From positions 98,846 through 119,962 of the forward strand of contig DHQV01000105.1 in NCBI GenBank assembly GCA_002408185.1: a stretch of 21,117 nucleotides of DNA, given 5' to 3'. Numbering within the stretch: the first letter of the stretch is position 1; every line of letters begins with the position of its first letter. Under the pieces are notes generated by a model that did not search any database, was not told where the DNA came from, and worked only from the letters and a program-made list of their open reading frames with translations. Made by a program: the position numbers and the translations under genes. Shown in pieces: positions 9,735 to 16,933 of the stretch. This DNA is from Deltaproteobacteria bacterium UBA5329 (GTDB taxonomy: Bacteria; Desulfobacterota; Syntrophorhabdia; Syntrophorhabdales; Syntrophorhabdaceae).

Positions 9735-9764
9735 ATTTTATTTAAAGGGGATTCACTTTGTCAA
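9735..9764 (-). promoter_or_regulatory. dctP: Sigma70-like promoter of dctP
   Basis: On the - strand, TTGACA (9764-9759), an 18-base spacer and TAAAAT (9740-9735) precede the dctP ATG by about 30 bases. The -35 is a perfect consensus match and the -10 matches 5 of 6. Confidence 0.7.
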
Positions 9765-9786
9765 CAGAATTGCAAAAAAACAAGAC

Positions 9787-9806
9787 TCGTTCACGGTGTT
9801 GAACGA
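9787..9806. promoter_or_regulatory. Palindromic candidate operator in the dctP / Mo-hydroxylase divergent region
   Basis: Perfect 7-bp arms TCGTTCA and TGAACGA are separated by 6 bases (CGGTGT). The site lies 22 bases upstream of the dctP -35 and about 68 bases upstream of the -35 of the opposite promoter, so one bound regulator could affect both units. This 253-base intergenic region (9705-9957) is AT-rich and otherwise holds the two promoters and a small hairpin. No regulator gene is in the window. Confidence 0.4.
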
Positions 9807-9874
9807 ACCTTGTCAAAAAAAGTCCAGCAATATCAAGTAGTATACGATAACGTTTAGTATGGTAAAAAATTAAC

Positions 9875-9903
9875 TTGACTTTCTGGTAAATTTTCGCAAT
9901 AAT
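9875..9903 (+). promoter_or_regulatory. Sigma70-like promoter of the Mo-hydroxylase unit
   Basis: TTGACT (9875-9880), a 17-base spacer and AATAAT (9898-9903) match the consensus at 5 of 6 in each box, with ideal spacing. The predicted start of transcription is near 9911, giving a leader of about 47 bases before the GTG at 9958. Confidence 0.65.
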
Positions 9904-9913
9904 TCTGATACGT

Positions 9914-9931
9914 AATGCTCTTCAGAGCATT
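9914..9931 (+). promoter_or_regulatory. Leader hairpin downstream of the Mo-hydroxylase promoter
   Basis: AATGCTC, loop TTCA, GAGCATT forms a perfect 7-bp hairpin at the predicted 5' end of the mRNA. It is followed by a T-rich stretch and then the AGAGGTG ribosome binding site. It could stabilise the transcript, attenuate it weakly, or be a protein-binding palindrome. Confidence 0.4.
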
Positions 9932-9957
9932 TCTTATCTTTTTAGAGGTGTTCATCT

Positions 9958-10239
9958 GTGGCCAAACATAAAATCCTGTGTCCCATTTCCCACACAGTCT
10001 GCACGGAATGCGCGATCTATCGCGGTCGCCATTTCTATCTGTGCTATTCCACCGCGTTTAAGGGTAGTGCTTTTGACCCGGAGCGTATCCGGCAATTTAA
10101 GGAGGCAGAAAAGAAGAAAGAACCTGACAAAACCTTTGGAATGCCTGAAACAGTTGAGGTCGGCCCGCAGTGTATAAACAATTTCGAAGAATATGCGATT
10201 GAAAAGGAATTTGCTACTCTGAAACGCGAACTGCATTAG
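9958..10239 (+). CDS. Small cysteine-rich protein of unknown function, first gene of the Mo-hydroxylase unit
   Basis: I do not recognise a characterised family. The product is 93 residues from a GTG start, preceded by AGAGGTG at 9944-9950. Four cysteines cluster near the N-terminus, C8, C15, C18 and C29 (C-x6-C-x2-C-x10-C), with H12 and H25 nearby. This suggests a zinc or iron-sulfur site. The second half is charged and probably helical (KEAEKKKE; C-terminal KEFATLKREL), with one more cysteine, C72. There is no signal peptide or membrane segment, so it should be cytoplasmic. It follows the promoter and precedes the FAD subunit gene by 57 bases, so it is probably co-transcribed. A role in enzyme assembly, electron transfer or sensing is possible but unproven. 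Confidence 0.75.
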   Translation: MAKHKILCPISHTVCTECAIYRGRHFYLCYSTAFKGSAFDPERIRQFKEAEKKKEPDKTFGMPETVEVGPQCINNFEEYAIEKEFATLKRELH

Positions 10240-10296
10240 ACGATCAAGTTAATGGCTTAAGAAAAGAATCAAAGAATCAATAGAAAGGAGAGGAAT

Positions 10297-11169
10297 ATGA
10301 TCAACGATTTTCATTACCTGAAGCCTGCAAGCCTGAAAGAAGCGCTTGCCATGTACGCGGAACATGATGATTGTAAAGTCATCTGTGGCGGCCAGTCCTT
10401 GTTGATCGTCATGAGACAGGGCATGGTTGCTCCCGAATACCTCCTCGACATCAAGCACGTGAAAGAGCTGAGCTACATCAAGTTCGACGAGAAAGACGGC
10501 CTGAGGATCGGCGCAACGACAACGCACCGGGAGATCGAGAAATCGGATATCATCGCGAAGAAATACCCGGTGCTCGTTGCAATGGAAGAGAAACTGGCCT
10601 CGATCCAGACCCGCAACTGGGGGACGATCGGCGGAAACCTCGCCCATGCCGACCCCGCCGGTGATCCCGGCCCCGTGCTTATCGCGCTCAACGCAGAGAT
10701 CAAATTCGGCAACTCGGGCGGAGAAAAACTGGTTCCCCTCGACGAGTTCTTTGTCGATTACTTTGAAACACAGATGGAACAAGGCGACCTCGTCCTTGAA
10801 GTTCATGTTCCCGCTCCCGAGCCGAAGTTCGGCTGCGCCTACCAGAAATTCAACCTCTTGGACAGCGACATGGGTATCGTGGCAGCGGCTGCGTCCGTGA
10901 CGTTGAACGCTGACGGCACCTGCAAAGATGTCCGCATCGTCCTTGGCAACGCAGGACCGATACCCCTTCGCGTAACGAAGGCGGAAGACCTGCTGAAAGG
11001 CAAGAAGCTCGACGACGCCCTGTTCGCAGAGGCTGGCACGATCGCTTCAGAGGAATGCATGCCGGTTGCAGATATCCATGCATCCGAGGAACACAGGCGG
11101 CATGTCCTCGGTGTCCTCACGAAACGGATGCTGAAGAAGGCCTTTGAACAAGCCCAGACGGCTGCTTAA
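10297..11169 (+). CDS. Molybdenum hydroxylase FAD-binding (medium) subunit, CoxM-like
   Basis: Carries FAD and passes electrons between the iron-sulfur subunit and an external acceptor. The product is 290 residues of the CO dehydrogenase/xanthine dehydrogenase FAD-subunit family. The N-terminal FAD domain has CGGQSLL (30-36) and TIGGNLAHADPAGD (110-123), the two pyrophosphate-binding loops; the C-terminal domain runs from about 180 to 285. The start follows AAGGAGAGG. 4-Hydroxybenzoyl-CoA reductase has a beta subunit about 35 residues longer with an extra Cys-rich [4Fe-4S] loop. No such insertion is present here, so that exact enzyme is less likely. Gene order M-S-L matches cox-type operons. 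The small-subunit gene starts 12 bases later. Confidence 0.94.
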   Translation: MINDFHYLKPASLKEALAMYAEHDDCKVICGGQSLLIVMRQGMVAPEYLLDIKHVKELSYIKFDEKDGLRIGATTTHREIEKSDIIAKKYPVLVAMEEKLASIQTRNWGTIGGNLAHADPAGDPGPVLIALNAEIKFGNSGGEKLVPLDEFFVDYFETQMEQGDLVLEVHVPAPEPKFGCAYQKFNLLDSDMGIVAAAASVTLNADGTCKDVRIVLGNAGPIPLRVTKAEDLLKGKKLDDALFAEAGTIASEECMPVADIHASEEHRRHVLGVLTKRMLKKAFEQAQTAA

Positions 11170-11181
11170 GGAGGATAAGAG

Positions 11182-11661
11182 ATGGAAAAACAGGTACTAC
11201 GTTTCAAGGTTAACGGTGACGAATACGAAGTCTTTATACATCCCAAGACGTTACTTGTCGAGGTTATAAGGGACCATCTCGGCCTGACGGGAACAAAGCG
11301 GGGCTGTGAGACCGTATCATGCGGTGCATGCACGGTCAACATTAACGGCGCTTCCGTAAAATCATGTTCGGTCCTCGCGGTCCAGTGTGAAGGTCTGGAG
11401 GTCACGACGGTCGAAGGCCTCGAGAAGGACGGTAAGCTAAGCCCCATCCAGAGATCATTCCTCGACCATGGCTCCTTCCAGTGCGGCTTTTGCACCCCGG
11501 GCATGCTGATGTCAGCGACCGCCTTTATATCCGAGGCGAAGAACCCCACAAAAGACCAGATAAAAGAGAGCATCGAAGGCAATATCTGCAGATGCACAGG
11601 GTATAACAGCATCGTAAGGGCCATTGAAGCTGTTACGGCAGGCAAATATAAGGAGGAGTGA
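11182..11661 (+). CDS. Molybdenum hydroxylase [2Fe-2S] (small) subunit, CoxS-like
   Basis: Holds two [2Fe-2S] clusters that link the Mo site to FAD. The product is 159 residues. The N-terminal plant-ferredoxin-type cluster uses C42, C47, C50 and C62 (RGCETVSCGACT...SC). The C-terminal helical domain binds the second cluster through C101, C104, C136 and C138 (QCGFCTPG and NICRCTGY), so all eight ligands are present. A GGAGG lies 8 bases before the ATG. The stop is one base before the large-subunit ATG, and the large-subunit ribosome binding site is in the last codons of this gene. Confidence 0.97.
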   Translation: MEKQVLRFKVNGDEYEVFIHPKTLLVEVIRDHLGLTGTKRGCETVSCGACTVNINGASVKSCSVLAVQCEGLEVTTVEGLEKDGKLSPIQRSFLDHGSFQCGFCTPGMLMSATAFISEAKNPTKDQIKESIEGNICRCTGYNSIVRAIEAVTAGKYKEE

Positions 11662-11662
11662 T

Positions 11663-13948
11663 ATGAGTCACGCGAAATATAATGTCATCAATACACATGT
11701 TCATAATATAGATGGCGTTGCGAAGGTAACAGGCCGGGCTACTTACACCTTTGACGTAAAGCTTCCCGGTATGCTCTATGGCAAGATCCTCCGCAGCCCG
11801 CATGCCCACGCAAAGATAAAAAATATCGACACATCGGCAGCAATGGCTCTTCCCGGCGTAAAGATCGTCGTGACCGGCAAAGACACGCTCGGCGTTAAAC
11901 AGGGTATCTGGAGACGGTACGAAGAGCTCTGCGACGAGCAGGTCCTTCCCCTAGAAAAAGTCCGCTACATCGGCGAGCCGGTGGCAGCGGTGGCAGCTAT
12001 AACCGAAGAGATCGCGGAGGCCGCCCTCGACCTTATCGAGGTTGACTACGAAGTGCTCCCCGCAGTGTATGAACCGCTGGAGGCCATCAAGAAAGAAGCT
12101 CCGACGATCCATGAGGGCGTCGAGAGAAACGTCAACGTTACCCGCCACATCGAGTGGGGTGATGTTGACGAGGCATTCGAAGAAGCCGACTACATCCGTG
12201 AAGACTGGTTCAAGTGCTCCGGGCAGGCCCACATGTGCATGGAAACACGCGCGGCCGTCTCCAGCTTTACCCCGGACGGCAAACTGACCTGTTGGGCATC
12301 GACACAGTCAGCATATTACACCCAAGGCCTTCTCGCGGGTGTCCTCGGGCTTCGCGAAGGCGATGTCCGTGTTCTCGCACCTTACGTCGGCGGCGGGTTT
12401 GGCGGCAAGTTCGAGCTCGATGCGGCTATGTTTACGAGTGCCGTTATGTCCATGAAGCTCTTCAAGCCGGTAAAGGTCTGCTTCACCCGTGAAGAAGATT
12501 TCATCGCCTCGAAAAGACGCACCCCGATGTTCTACTATGTCCGCACCGGCATCAAAAAAGACGGCACATTCTGTGCCCGTGAATCACGTATGTTCTCGAA
12601 TGGCGGCGCCTACACAGGTATGGGCGCGACAGCGCTTTATCTGTCAGGTTTCTTCCATTCATTCCCGTATAAATGGAGAGGATATCGCTATGACGGTTAC
12701 CGTGTCTACACGAACACCCTTCCCTCCACCTCCATGCGCGGCTTCGGCGCCCCTCAGGCGATGTTCTGCTCCGAGCAGCAGATCGACTGGATATGCGCCG
12801 ACCTCGGTCTGGACCCGTTTGAAGTAAGGCGCAAAAACGGCCACACCGAAGGGTACGAAGTCCCGGGCCAGGCTTTCATCCAGAGTTGCGGTCTCGAGCA
12901 GTGCATCAACGAGATCGAAAAATGGGTCAAATCAAAAGGCAAACTGCCAGCCAACAGGGGCATCGGCATTTCCTCCTGCGGTTTTATGTCAGGCGGTATC
13001 TTCAACTGGTTCGACTCACCCTACTCATTCTCGTCAGCCGTTGTCACGATCAACGTCGACGGCACCGTCGAGCTGCATGTCGGCTGCCAGGACATCGGCC
13101 AGGGCTCCAACACGACCATGGCGATCATCGCTGCCGAGACGCTCGGTGTCAAAGTTGAGGACATCAGGGTCCATTCAGGCGACACCGCACACTGCCCTGC
13201 CGACCTCGGCGCATGGGGCTCTCGCCAGACACTCATGGCGGGCAACGCGGTCAAGATGGCTTGCGAAGACGCAAAGAAACAGCTCCTTGAGTTCGCCTAT
13301 GCTGAAATGGGCATCAATATCGTTTACGACCTTGACATCAAGGACAGGTGGGCCCATATTGTCGCCCGTCCGGAACGCGGACTTCCCTACGTAGACCTCG
13401 TAAAGAAGGCCTTAAGGGCAAAAGACGGTCAGAGGATCATGGGCCGCGGCTACTACACACCGCACCGCAAAGGTATGATATCCCCCGCATACAGCTACAT
13501 GATGCAGGCTGTTGACGCCGAGATAGATCCGGAAACCGGAAAAATCAAGATCCATGAGGTTATGACAGCTCACGACTGTGGCCAGCCGATCAACCAGCTC
13601 GGCCTCATCGGGCAGCTTGAAGGTGCAGCGTCCATGGCGCTCGGTTATGCATACCTCGAAGACATGCCGATGGAAGACGGCAAGCTCATGAACCCGAACC
13701 TCGTTGACTACAAGGTCATCAAGGCCCCGGAAATGCCGGAAGCTGGCATCATCGAGATCGACACGTTCGAGCCCGAGGGCCCGTACGGTGCAAAGGAAGC
13801 CGGTGAAGGCCTCACCAACCCGACAGCCGCCGCACTCGGCAACGCTATATACAACGCAATGGGCATTCAGATGAAAGAGCTCCCGATCACCCCGGAAAGG
13901 GTTCTAAAGGCCTTAAGGGAAAAGAAGGAACAGGAAGCCCAGAAGTAA
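11663..13948 (+). CDS. Molybdenum hydroxylase large (Mo-cofactor) subunit, xanthine dehydrogenase family
   Basis: Catalytic subunit that binds the molybdopterin cofactor and hydroxylates, or reductively dehydroxylates, an unidentified substrate. The start is ATG 11663 after AAGGAGGAG; the frame extends further upstream, but there it would overlap the small subunit without a ribosome site. The product is 761 residues. Motifs are the N-terminal aldehyde-oxidase a/b-hammerhead domain (about 17-135), GGGFGGK (243-249), SMRGFGAPQ with R359, GCQDIGQGSN (474-483), and GAKEAGEG with the presumed base catalyst E715. The CO dehydrogenase selenium/copper loop (AYRCSFR) is absent and the RGFG type of xanthine/aldehyde/hydroxybenzoyl-CoA enzymes is present, so it is not a CO dehydrogenase. 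No Tat signal is seen, so the enzyme is cytoplasmic. The flanking TRAP genes hint at an imported acid or aromatic substrate. Confidence 0.95.
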   Translation: MSHAKYNVINTHVHNIDGVAKVTGRATYTFDVKLPGMLYGKILRSPHAHAKIKNIDTSAAMALPGVKIVVTGKDTLGVKQGIWRRYEELCDEQVLPLEKVRYIGEPVAAVAAITEEIAEAALDLIEVDYEVLPAVYEPLEAIKKEAPTIHEGVERNVNVTRHIEWGDVDEAFEEADYIREDWFKCSGQAHMCMETRAAVSSFTPDGKLTCWASTQSAYYTQGLLAGVLGLREGDVRVLAPYVGGGFGGKFELDAAMFTSAVMSMKLFKPVKVCFTREEDFIASKRRTPMFYYVRTGIKKDGTFCARESRMFSNGGAYTGMGATALYLSGFFHSFPYKWRGYRYDGYRVYTNTLPSTSMRGFGAPQAMFCSEQQIDWICADLGLDPFEVRRKNGHTEGYEVPGQAFIQSCGLEQCINEIEKWVKSKGKLPANRGIGISSCGFMSGGIFNWFDSPYSFSSAVVTINVDGTVELHVGCQDIGQGSNTTMAIIAAETLGVKVEDIRVHSGDTAHCPADLGAWGSRQTLMAGNAVKMACEDAKKQLLEFAYAEMGINIVYDLDIKDRWAHIVARPERGLPYVDLVKKALRAKDGQRIMGRGYYTPHRKGMISPAYSYMMQAVDAEIDPETGKIKIHEVMTAHDCGQPINQLGLIGQLEGAASMALGYAYLEDMPMEDGKLMNPNLVDYKVIKAPEMPEAGIIEIDTFEPEGPYGAKEAGEGLTNPTAAALGNAIYNAMGIQMKELPITPERVLKALREKKEQEAQK

Positions 13949-13985
13949 GTAACTATTATATTCAAGATAACCAAGGAGGTTTACC

Positions 13986-14201
13986 GTGAGCTTTAAATGT
14001 CCAGCATGCAAAAAGGAATGGCCTAACAGCAAGCAGGTTGCGCGCCACATGTTTGGTACCGGCGATAAGGCACACAGGGGATGGATCGAATCCCAGGGTT
14101 ACTCGTACATCGAGCTTCTCCTCGCACAGACAACCGAACCGGGAAATAAAAGCTATGAGATCCTGTCTGATCTGATCGAAAAGGCACAGGACAAGCTGTA
14201 A
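13986..14201 (+). CDS. Small C2H2-zinc-finger-like protein in the Mo-hydroxylase unit
   Basis: I do not recognise a characterised family. The product is 71 residues from a GTG start, with a strong AAGGAGG 7-8 bases before it. The N-terminus has C5, C8, H21 and H30 (C-x2-C-x12-H-x8-H), resembling a C2H2 zinc finger with a long second spacing. The rest (31-71) is probably two helices. It contains no membrane segment. It lies 37 bases after the large subunit and before the CoxG-like gene, with no terminator between the large subunit and it, so it is likely co-expressed. It could be an assembly factor for the hydroxylase, a nucleic-acid-binding regulator, or a small additional subunit; the sequence does not decide. 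Confidence 0.78.
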   Translation: MSFKCPACKKEWPNSKQVARHMFGTGDKAHRGWIESQGYSYIELLLAQTTEPGNKSYEILSDLIEKAQDKL

Positions 14202-14209
14202 TAAAATTG

Positions 14210-14235
14210 AGGCCCCGGGGCTTGGCCCGGGGCCT
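14210..14235 (+). promoter_or_regulatory. GC-rich intercistronic hairpin upstream of the CoxG-like gene
   Basis: AGGCCCCGGG, a 6-base loop and CCCGGGGCCT form a perfect 10-bp, almost all-GC stem. It starts 8 bases after the stop of the zinc-finger gene. No T-tract follows, so it is not a standard terminator. An mRNA stability or processing element that sets different levels for upstream and downstream genes is plausible. Confidence 0.6.
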
Positions 14236-14263
14236 TGTAGAAATCCAACAAGGAGGAATATCC

Positions 14264-14716
14264 ATGATCATAGAGGGCGGATTTACCCTAAAGGCACCCA
14301 TCGACAAGCTTTTCGATTTCCTGGTCAAACCCGATACGATCCTTACCTGCCTTCCGGGCGCCGAGTCGGTGAACGTTATCGATGACACGTCATACGAATG
14401 CATCGTGAAGCAAAAAGTGGGACCCATCAAGGCTAGGCTGAAATTCATCAATAGATTGACCGTCGTCGAGAGACCGACCCACATGGAGATCGAAGGCGAA
14501 GGTGAGGACATGACCAAGCTCGGCCATTTCAAGAACAAGACTGTCGTCGATTTAAAAGACAAGGGCAATGGCGAGGTCGAGGTCAGCTACAAGACTGACG
14601 TCAACATCGTTGGCAAACTCGCAATGTTCGGCGACAGGATCATGAGAGCGAAGGCAAAAGACACCGAAAAAGAATTCACCAAGAACCTTCAGGAAAAACT
14701 GAAATCCATCGTATAG
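14264..14716 (+). CDS. CoxG-like SRPBCC-fold protein of the Mo-hydroxylase unit
   Basis: A 150-residue product of the CoxG/SRPBCC (START-like) family. The start is ATG 14264 after AAGGAGGAAT; an upstream in-frame TTG at 14207 would run through the hairpin and lacks a ribosome site. Family features are the opening IEGGFTLKAPIDKLFDFLVKP, then ILTCLPGAESV, and a long C-terminal helix. CoxG of CO oxidisers helps bind the dehydrogenase to the membrane and has a C-terminal hydrophobic tail. Here the C-terminus is charged and has no membrane segment, so anchoring is doubtful; ligand binding or enzyme maturation is the alternative. It is the last gene before a terminator at 14735. Confidence 0.88.
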   Translation: MIIEGGFTLKAPIDKLFDFLVKPDTILTCLPGAESVNVIDDTSYECIVKQKVGPIKARLKFINRLTVVERPTHMEIEGEGEDMTKLGHFKNKTVVDLKDKGNGEVEVSYKTDVNIVGKLAMFGDRIMRAKAKDTEKEFTKNLQEKLKSIV

Positions 14717-14734
14717 CAAAATATCATTTTACTG

Positions 14735-14771
14735 AAAGGGTCCGTATTAATTAAGACGCGGACCCTTTTTT
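14735..14771 (+). terminator. Intrinsic terminator of the Mo-hydroxylase unit
   Basis: AAAGGGTCCG and CGGACCCTTT form a perfect 10-bp stem with a 14-base loop, followed by a run of T to 14771. It starts 18 bases after the CoxG-like stop. Confidence 0.88.
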
Positions 14772-14846
14772 GTTGCCTGTGGCCGGGCCCTCCCCTACAC
14801 ATCGACACAATTGGCCGAATCCGATATTCGCCGTAACCTCTACCTT

Positions 14847-14875
14847 CCTGAATGAAGTATCTGCCGTCATTCAGG
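14847..14875. other. Unassigned 9-bp inverted repeat in the CoxG-dctM gap
   Basis: CCTGAATGA and TCATTCAGG are perfect arms around 11 bases. They sit between two terminators in the convergent 289-base gap (14717-15005) that otherwise contains the terminators and heptamer repeat B. No T-tract or reading frame is attached. It may be a remnant or a small RNA hairpin. Confidence 0.4.
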
Positions 14876-14930
14876 GCCGGTCGCCTGCCGGGCCTAAAGA
14901 TGTTGGTTCTTGATGATATTGGTTTAACTC

Positions 14931-14951
14931 CTCACGCCTTACGACTTGCGG
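14931..14951 (+). repeat. Heptamer repeat element B, single arm of three units
   Basis: Three tandem heptamers, CTCACGC CTTACGA CTTGCGG, end 5 bases before the dctM terminator. They are the same motif and orientation as the right arm of element A beside the dctP terminator. No facing arm was found nearby. Confidence 0.6.
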
Positions 14952-14955
14952 CATT

Positions 14956-14990
14956 AAAAAAACCCGCTTCGGTAAGGAAGCGGGTTTTTT
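14956..14990. terminator. Bidirectional intrinsic terminator at the 3' end of dctM
   Basis: AACCCGCTTC and GAAGCGGGTT form a perfect 10-bp stem with a 6-base loop. Seven A on the left and six T on the right give U-tracts for both strands. It terminates dctQM (-) and backs up the 14735 terminator for the opposite strand. Confidence 0.9.
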
Positions 14991-15005
14991 GTGGACATGT
15001 TTCTT

Positions 15006-16313
15006 TTAGCCGGGCATCAGCCAGCGGGGTAGCCATGTTGAAAGCGCGGGGAAAAGGAAAACAAGGACGCCACCGAGGATGATGCTGATGAGGAAGGGAT
15101 AGACACCGCTGTAGATGACGCCGAATGGTGTTTTGGTGATCTGCTTGACGACGAAGACGCAGATAGCCATTGGGGGAAGGATGACGCCGAGCATAACAGT
15201 GATGCCGATCAGGATGCCGAACCACATCGGGTCATATCCCAGCTTGAGGATGGCCGGGTAGAAGATTGGCGTCGCCAAGATCATAAACGCGAGGTCGTCG
15301 ATAAAGGAACCGCCGATCAGGTAAATAAGAGCGATGAAAACGACGATGACCCAGGACGGCATGTTGAGGCTGACGATCCAGTCGGCAGCCACCATGGGGA
15401 TCGTGGTGACCGCGATGAAATGGCCGAGGACGGTGGAGCCGGCAATGAGAATCAGGACCATGGTGGCAGTCCTGACCGATTCGGCGACGGATTTTATGTA
15501 TCCTTTGATGTTAAGGTCGCGCATGGCGAAGGTCATGACGAGAACGAGGAATGTCCCGACGCTGCCGGCTTCGGTAGGTGTGAATACGCCGCCGAGGATG
15601 CCGCCGATGACGAGGAGGAAGATGACGAGAACCATGATGACTTCAGGTATGGTCTTGAATCTTGCTTTCCAGGTCGCTTTGGGGCTCTTGGGCCCGATCG
15701 TCGGGTTCATCTTGCACCAGGCGTAAATAACGGCGACGAAAAGCGCCGCTATGATGAGGCCGGGAACAATACCGGCAAGGAAGAGTCGACCGATCGACTG
15801 GTCGGTGATAATGCCATAGAGAATTAGGGTTACGCTGGGAGGAAGCAGGATACCCAGCGTGCCGACGGTTGCGACGACGCCTGTCGAAAGGCGCTTATCG
15901 TACCCGTACCGGTCCATTTCCGGGACCGCGACGCTGGCGAAGGTTGCGGACGTTGCCGGAGAGGAACCGCATATCGCCTTGAATATTGTAGCGCCGCCGA
16001 CGGTTGCCATGGCAAGACCGCCAGGAATATGGCCTATAAATTTGTGGGCGGCGTCAAAAAGGCGCTTGGCTATGCCGGAGTTGAACGCCACCTGTCCCAT
16101 AAGGACGAAGAGGGGGATGACCGTAAAACTGTATGAATTGAGAACGTCGTACATATCTTTCGCCAAGAGATTGAACGCGGCATCGAACGAGATGAGGTAC
16201 CCGAAACCGAGAAAACCCATGAGGATCATGGCGAATCCCAGCTCGATGCTGGTGAGGAACAGAAAGAGTACGATTATGAGTCCAACGATTCCAACGGTAA
16301 TAGGATCACTCAT
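15006..16313 (-). CDS. dctM: TRAP transporter large permease subunit
   Basis: Integral membrane subunit (12-TM type) that moves the substrate using an ion gradient. The start is ATG at 16313-16311 (MSDPITVG), since a GGAGG sits 5 bases before it; the longer open frame begins inside dctQ without a ribosome site. The product is 435 residues, the usual DctM size, with many hydrophobic helices and the family patterns MATVGGATIFKAICGSS, LLPPSVTLILYGIITDQS and GGSFIDDLAFMILATPIFYP. It overlaps dctQ by 8 bases, indicating coupled translation. The presumed binding protein dctP is 5.3 kb downstream on the same strand. Confidence 0.95.
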   Translation of the reverse strand: MSDPITVGIVGLIIVLFLFLTSIELGFAMILMGFLGFGYLISFDAAFNLLAKDMYDVLNSYSFTVIPLFVLMGQVAFNSGIAKRLFDAAHKFIGHIPGGLAMATVGGATIFKAICGSSPATSATFASVAVPEMDRYGYDKRLSTGVVATVGTLGILLPPSVTLILYGIITDQSIGRLFLAGIVPGLIIAALFVAVIYAWCKMNPTIGPKSPKATWKARFKTIPEVIMVLVIFLLVIGGILGGVFTPTEAGSVGTFLVLVMTFAMRDLNIKGYIKSVAESVRTATMVLILIAGSTVLGHFIAVTTIPMVAADWIVSLNMPSWVIVVFIALIYLIGGSFIDDLAFMILATPIFYPAILKLGYDPMWFGILIGITVMLGVILPPMAICVFVVKQITKTPFGVIYSGVYPFLISIILGGVLVFLFPALSTWLPRWLMPG

Positions 16314-16791
16314 ATTGACCTCCGAAGATCTTGATGATGTCACAGATCAGGACGAGGCAGAGGATGAAGCAGCACACCGCCATCCCGTATGCGACGGGAT
16401 AGAACGGTATCTGCCGTGTCAGGGATACCTCGCCGGATTTGTAGAGGTCATACCCGTACTTGATCAGATTGTGACCGATAAGGTAAAAAATACCGATACT
16501 GACAAGGCGCGTAATGACGTTGACTATGCCCTGTCCCGCTTTGGGGAATTTCATGACAAAAAAATCGACGAAGATGTGGCCCCTCATCCATGAGGTGATG
16601 GGAAGGGCGAAACCGATGGCTACTGCCCCGCCCAAACCGACTATCTCGAATGTACCGATAATAGGCCTGTCGAAGAAGTAGCGCAGGAACACGTCACACA
16701 CCGTGAGCAGCATAATGAACGTAAGAGCCGCTCCAGCAATGACGCTCATCAATTTGCTGAGTTTCTCAGCAATCCAAAGTATGGCTCCCAT
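16306..16791 (-). CDS. dctQ: TRAP transporter small permease subunit
   Basis: Four-helix membrane subunit that supports DctM. The product is 161 residues, with hydrophobic segments at about 16-36, 50-68, 92-110 and 131-152. The DctQ signature RYFFDRPIIGTFEIV and the pattern WMRGHIFVDFF after helix 2 are present. The ATG is preceded by AGGAGGAGC. It is the first gene of the dctQM pair; its promoter region is at 16839-16872. Confidence 0.93.
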   Translation of the reverse strand: MGAILWIAEKLSKLMSVIAGAALTFIMLLTVCDVFLRYFFDRPIIGTFEIVGLGGAVAIGFALPITSWMRGHIFVDFFVMKFPKAGQGIVNVITRLVSIGIFYLIGHNLIKYGYDLYKSGEVSLTRQIPFYPVAYGMAVCCFILCLVLICDIIKIFGGQYE

Positions 16792-16838
16792 TGCTCCTCC
16801 TAATTTAACTTGAAATGTACCTTTACCCCTGTAGCTTC

Positions 16839-16872
16839 TGACATCTTATGTCATCGGAGTGGCCGTTGTCAA
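16839..16872 (-). promoter_or_regulatory. dctQ: Promoter of dctQM with a palindrome across its -10 box
   Basis: On the - strand, TTGACA (16872-16867), an 18-base spacer and TAAGAT (16848-16843) form a sigma70-like promoter about 50 bases before dctQ. A perfect 6-3-6 palindrome, TGACAT-CTT-ATGTCA (16839-16853), covers the -10 box, the position expected for a repressor site. It differs from the palindrome near dctP. Confidence 0.55.
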
Positions 16873-16933
16873 CTGAAAAATGTGAAATTAAGATACGAAA
16901 ATTATTGACTTTTAACGAAATTCGTACCCCAGT

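Noticed and set aside
11624..11662. Upstream extension of the Mo large subunit
   Set aside because: It overlaps the FeS subunit gene, has no ribosome site, and the ATG at 11663 has a strong one.
10297..13948. Assignment as carbon monoxide dehydrogenase
   Set aside because: The large subunit lacks the AYRCSFR active-site loop and has SMRGFGAPQ instead.
14852..15082. 76-codon open frame across the dctM terminator
   Set aside because: It reads through heptamer repeats and a terminator and ends inside dctM on the opposite strand; not a gene.
15859..16593. Long + strand open frame opposite dctM/dctQ
   Set aside because: It is an antisense shadow of two clear membrane-protein genes and has no recognisable motif.
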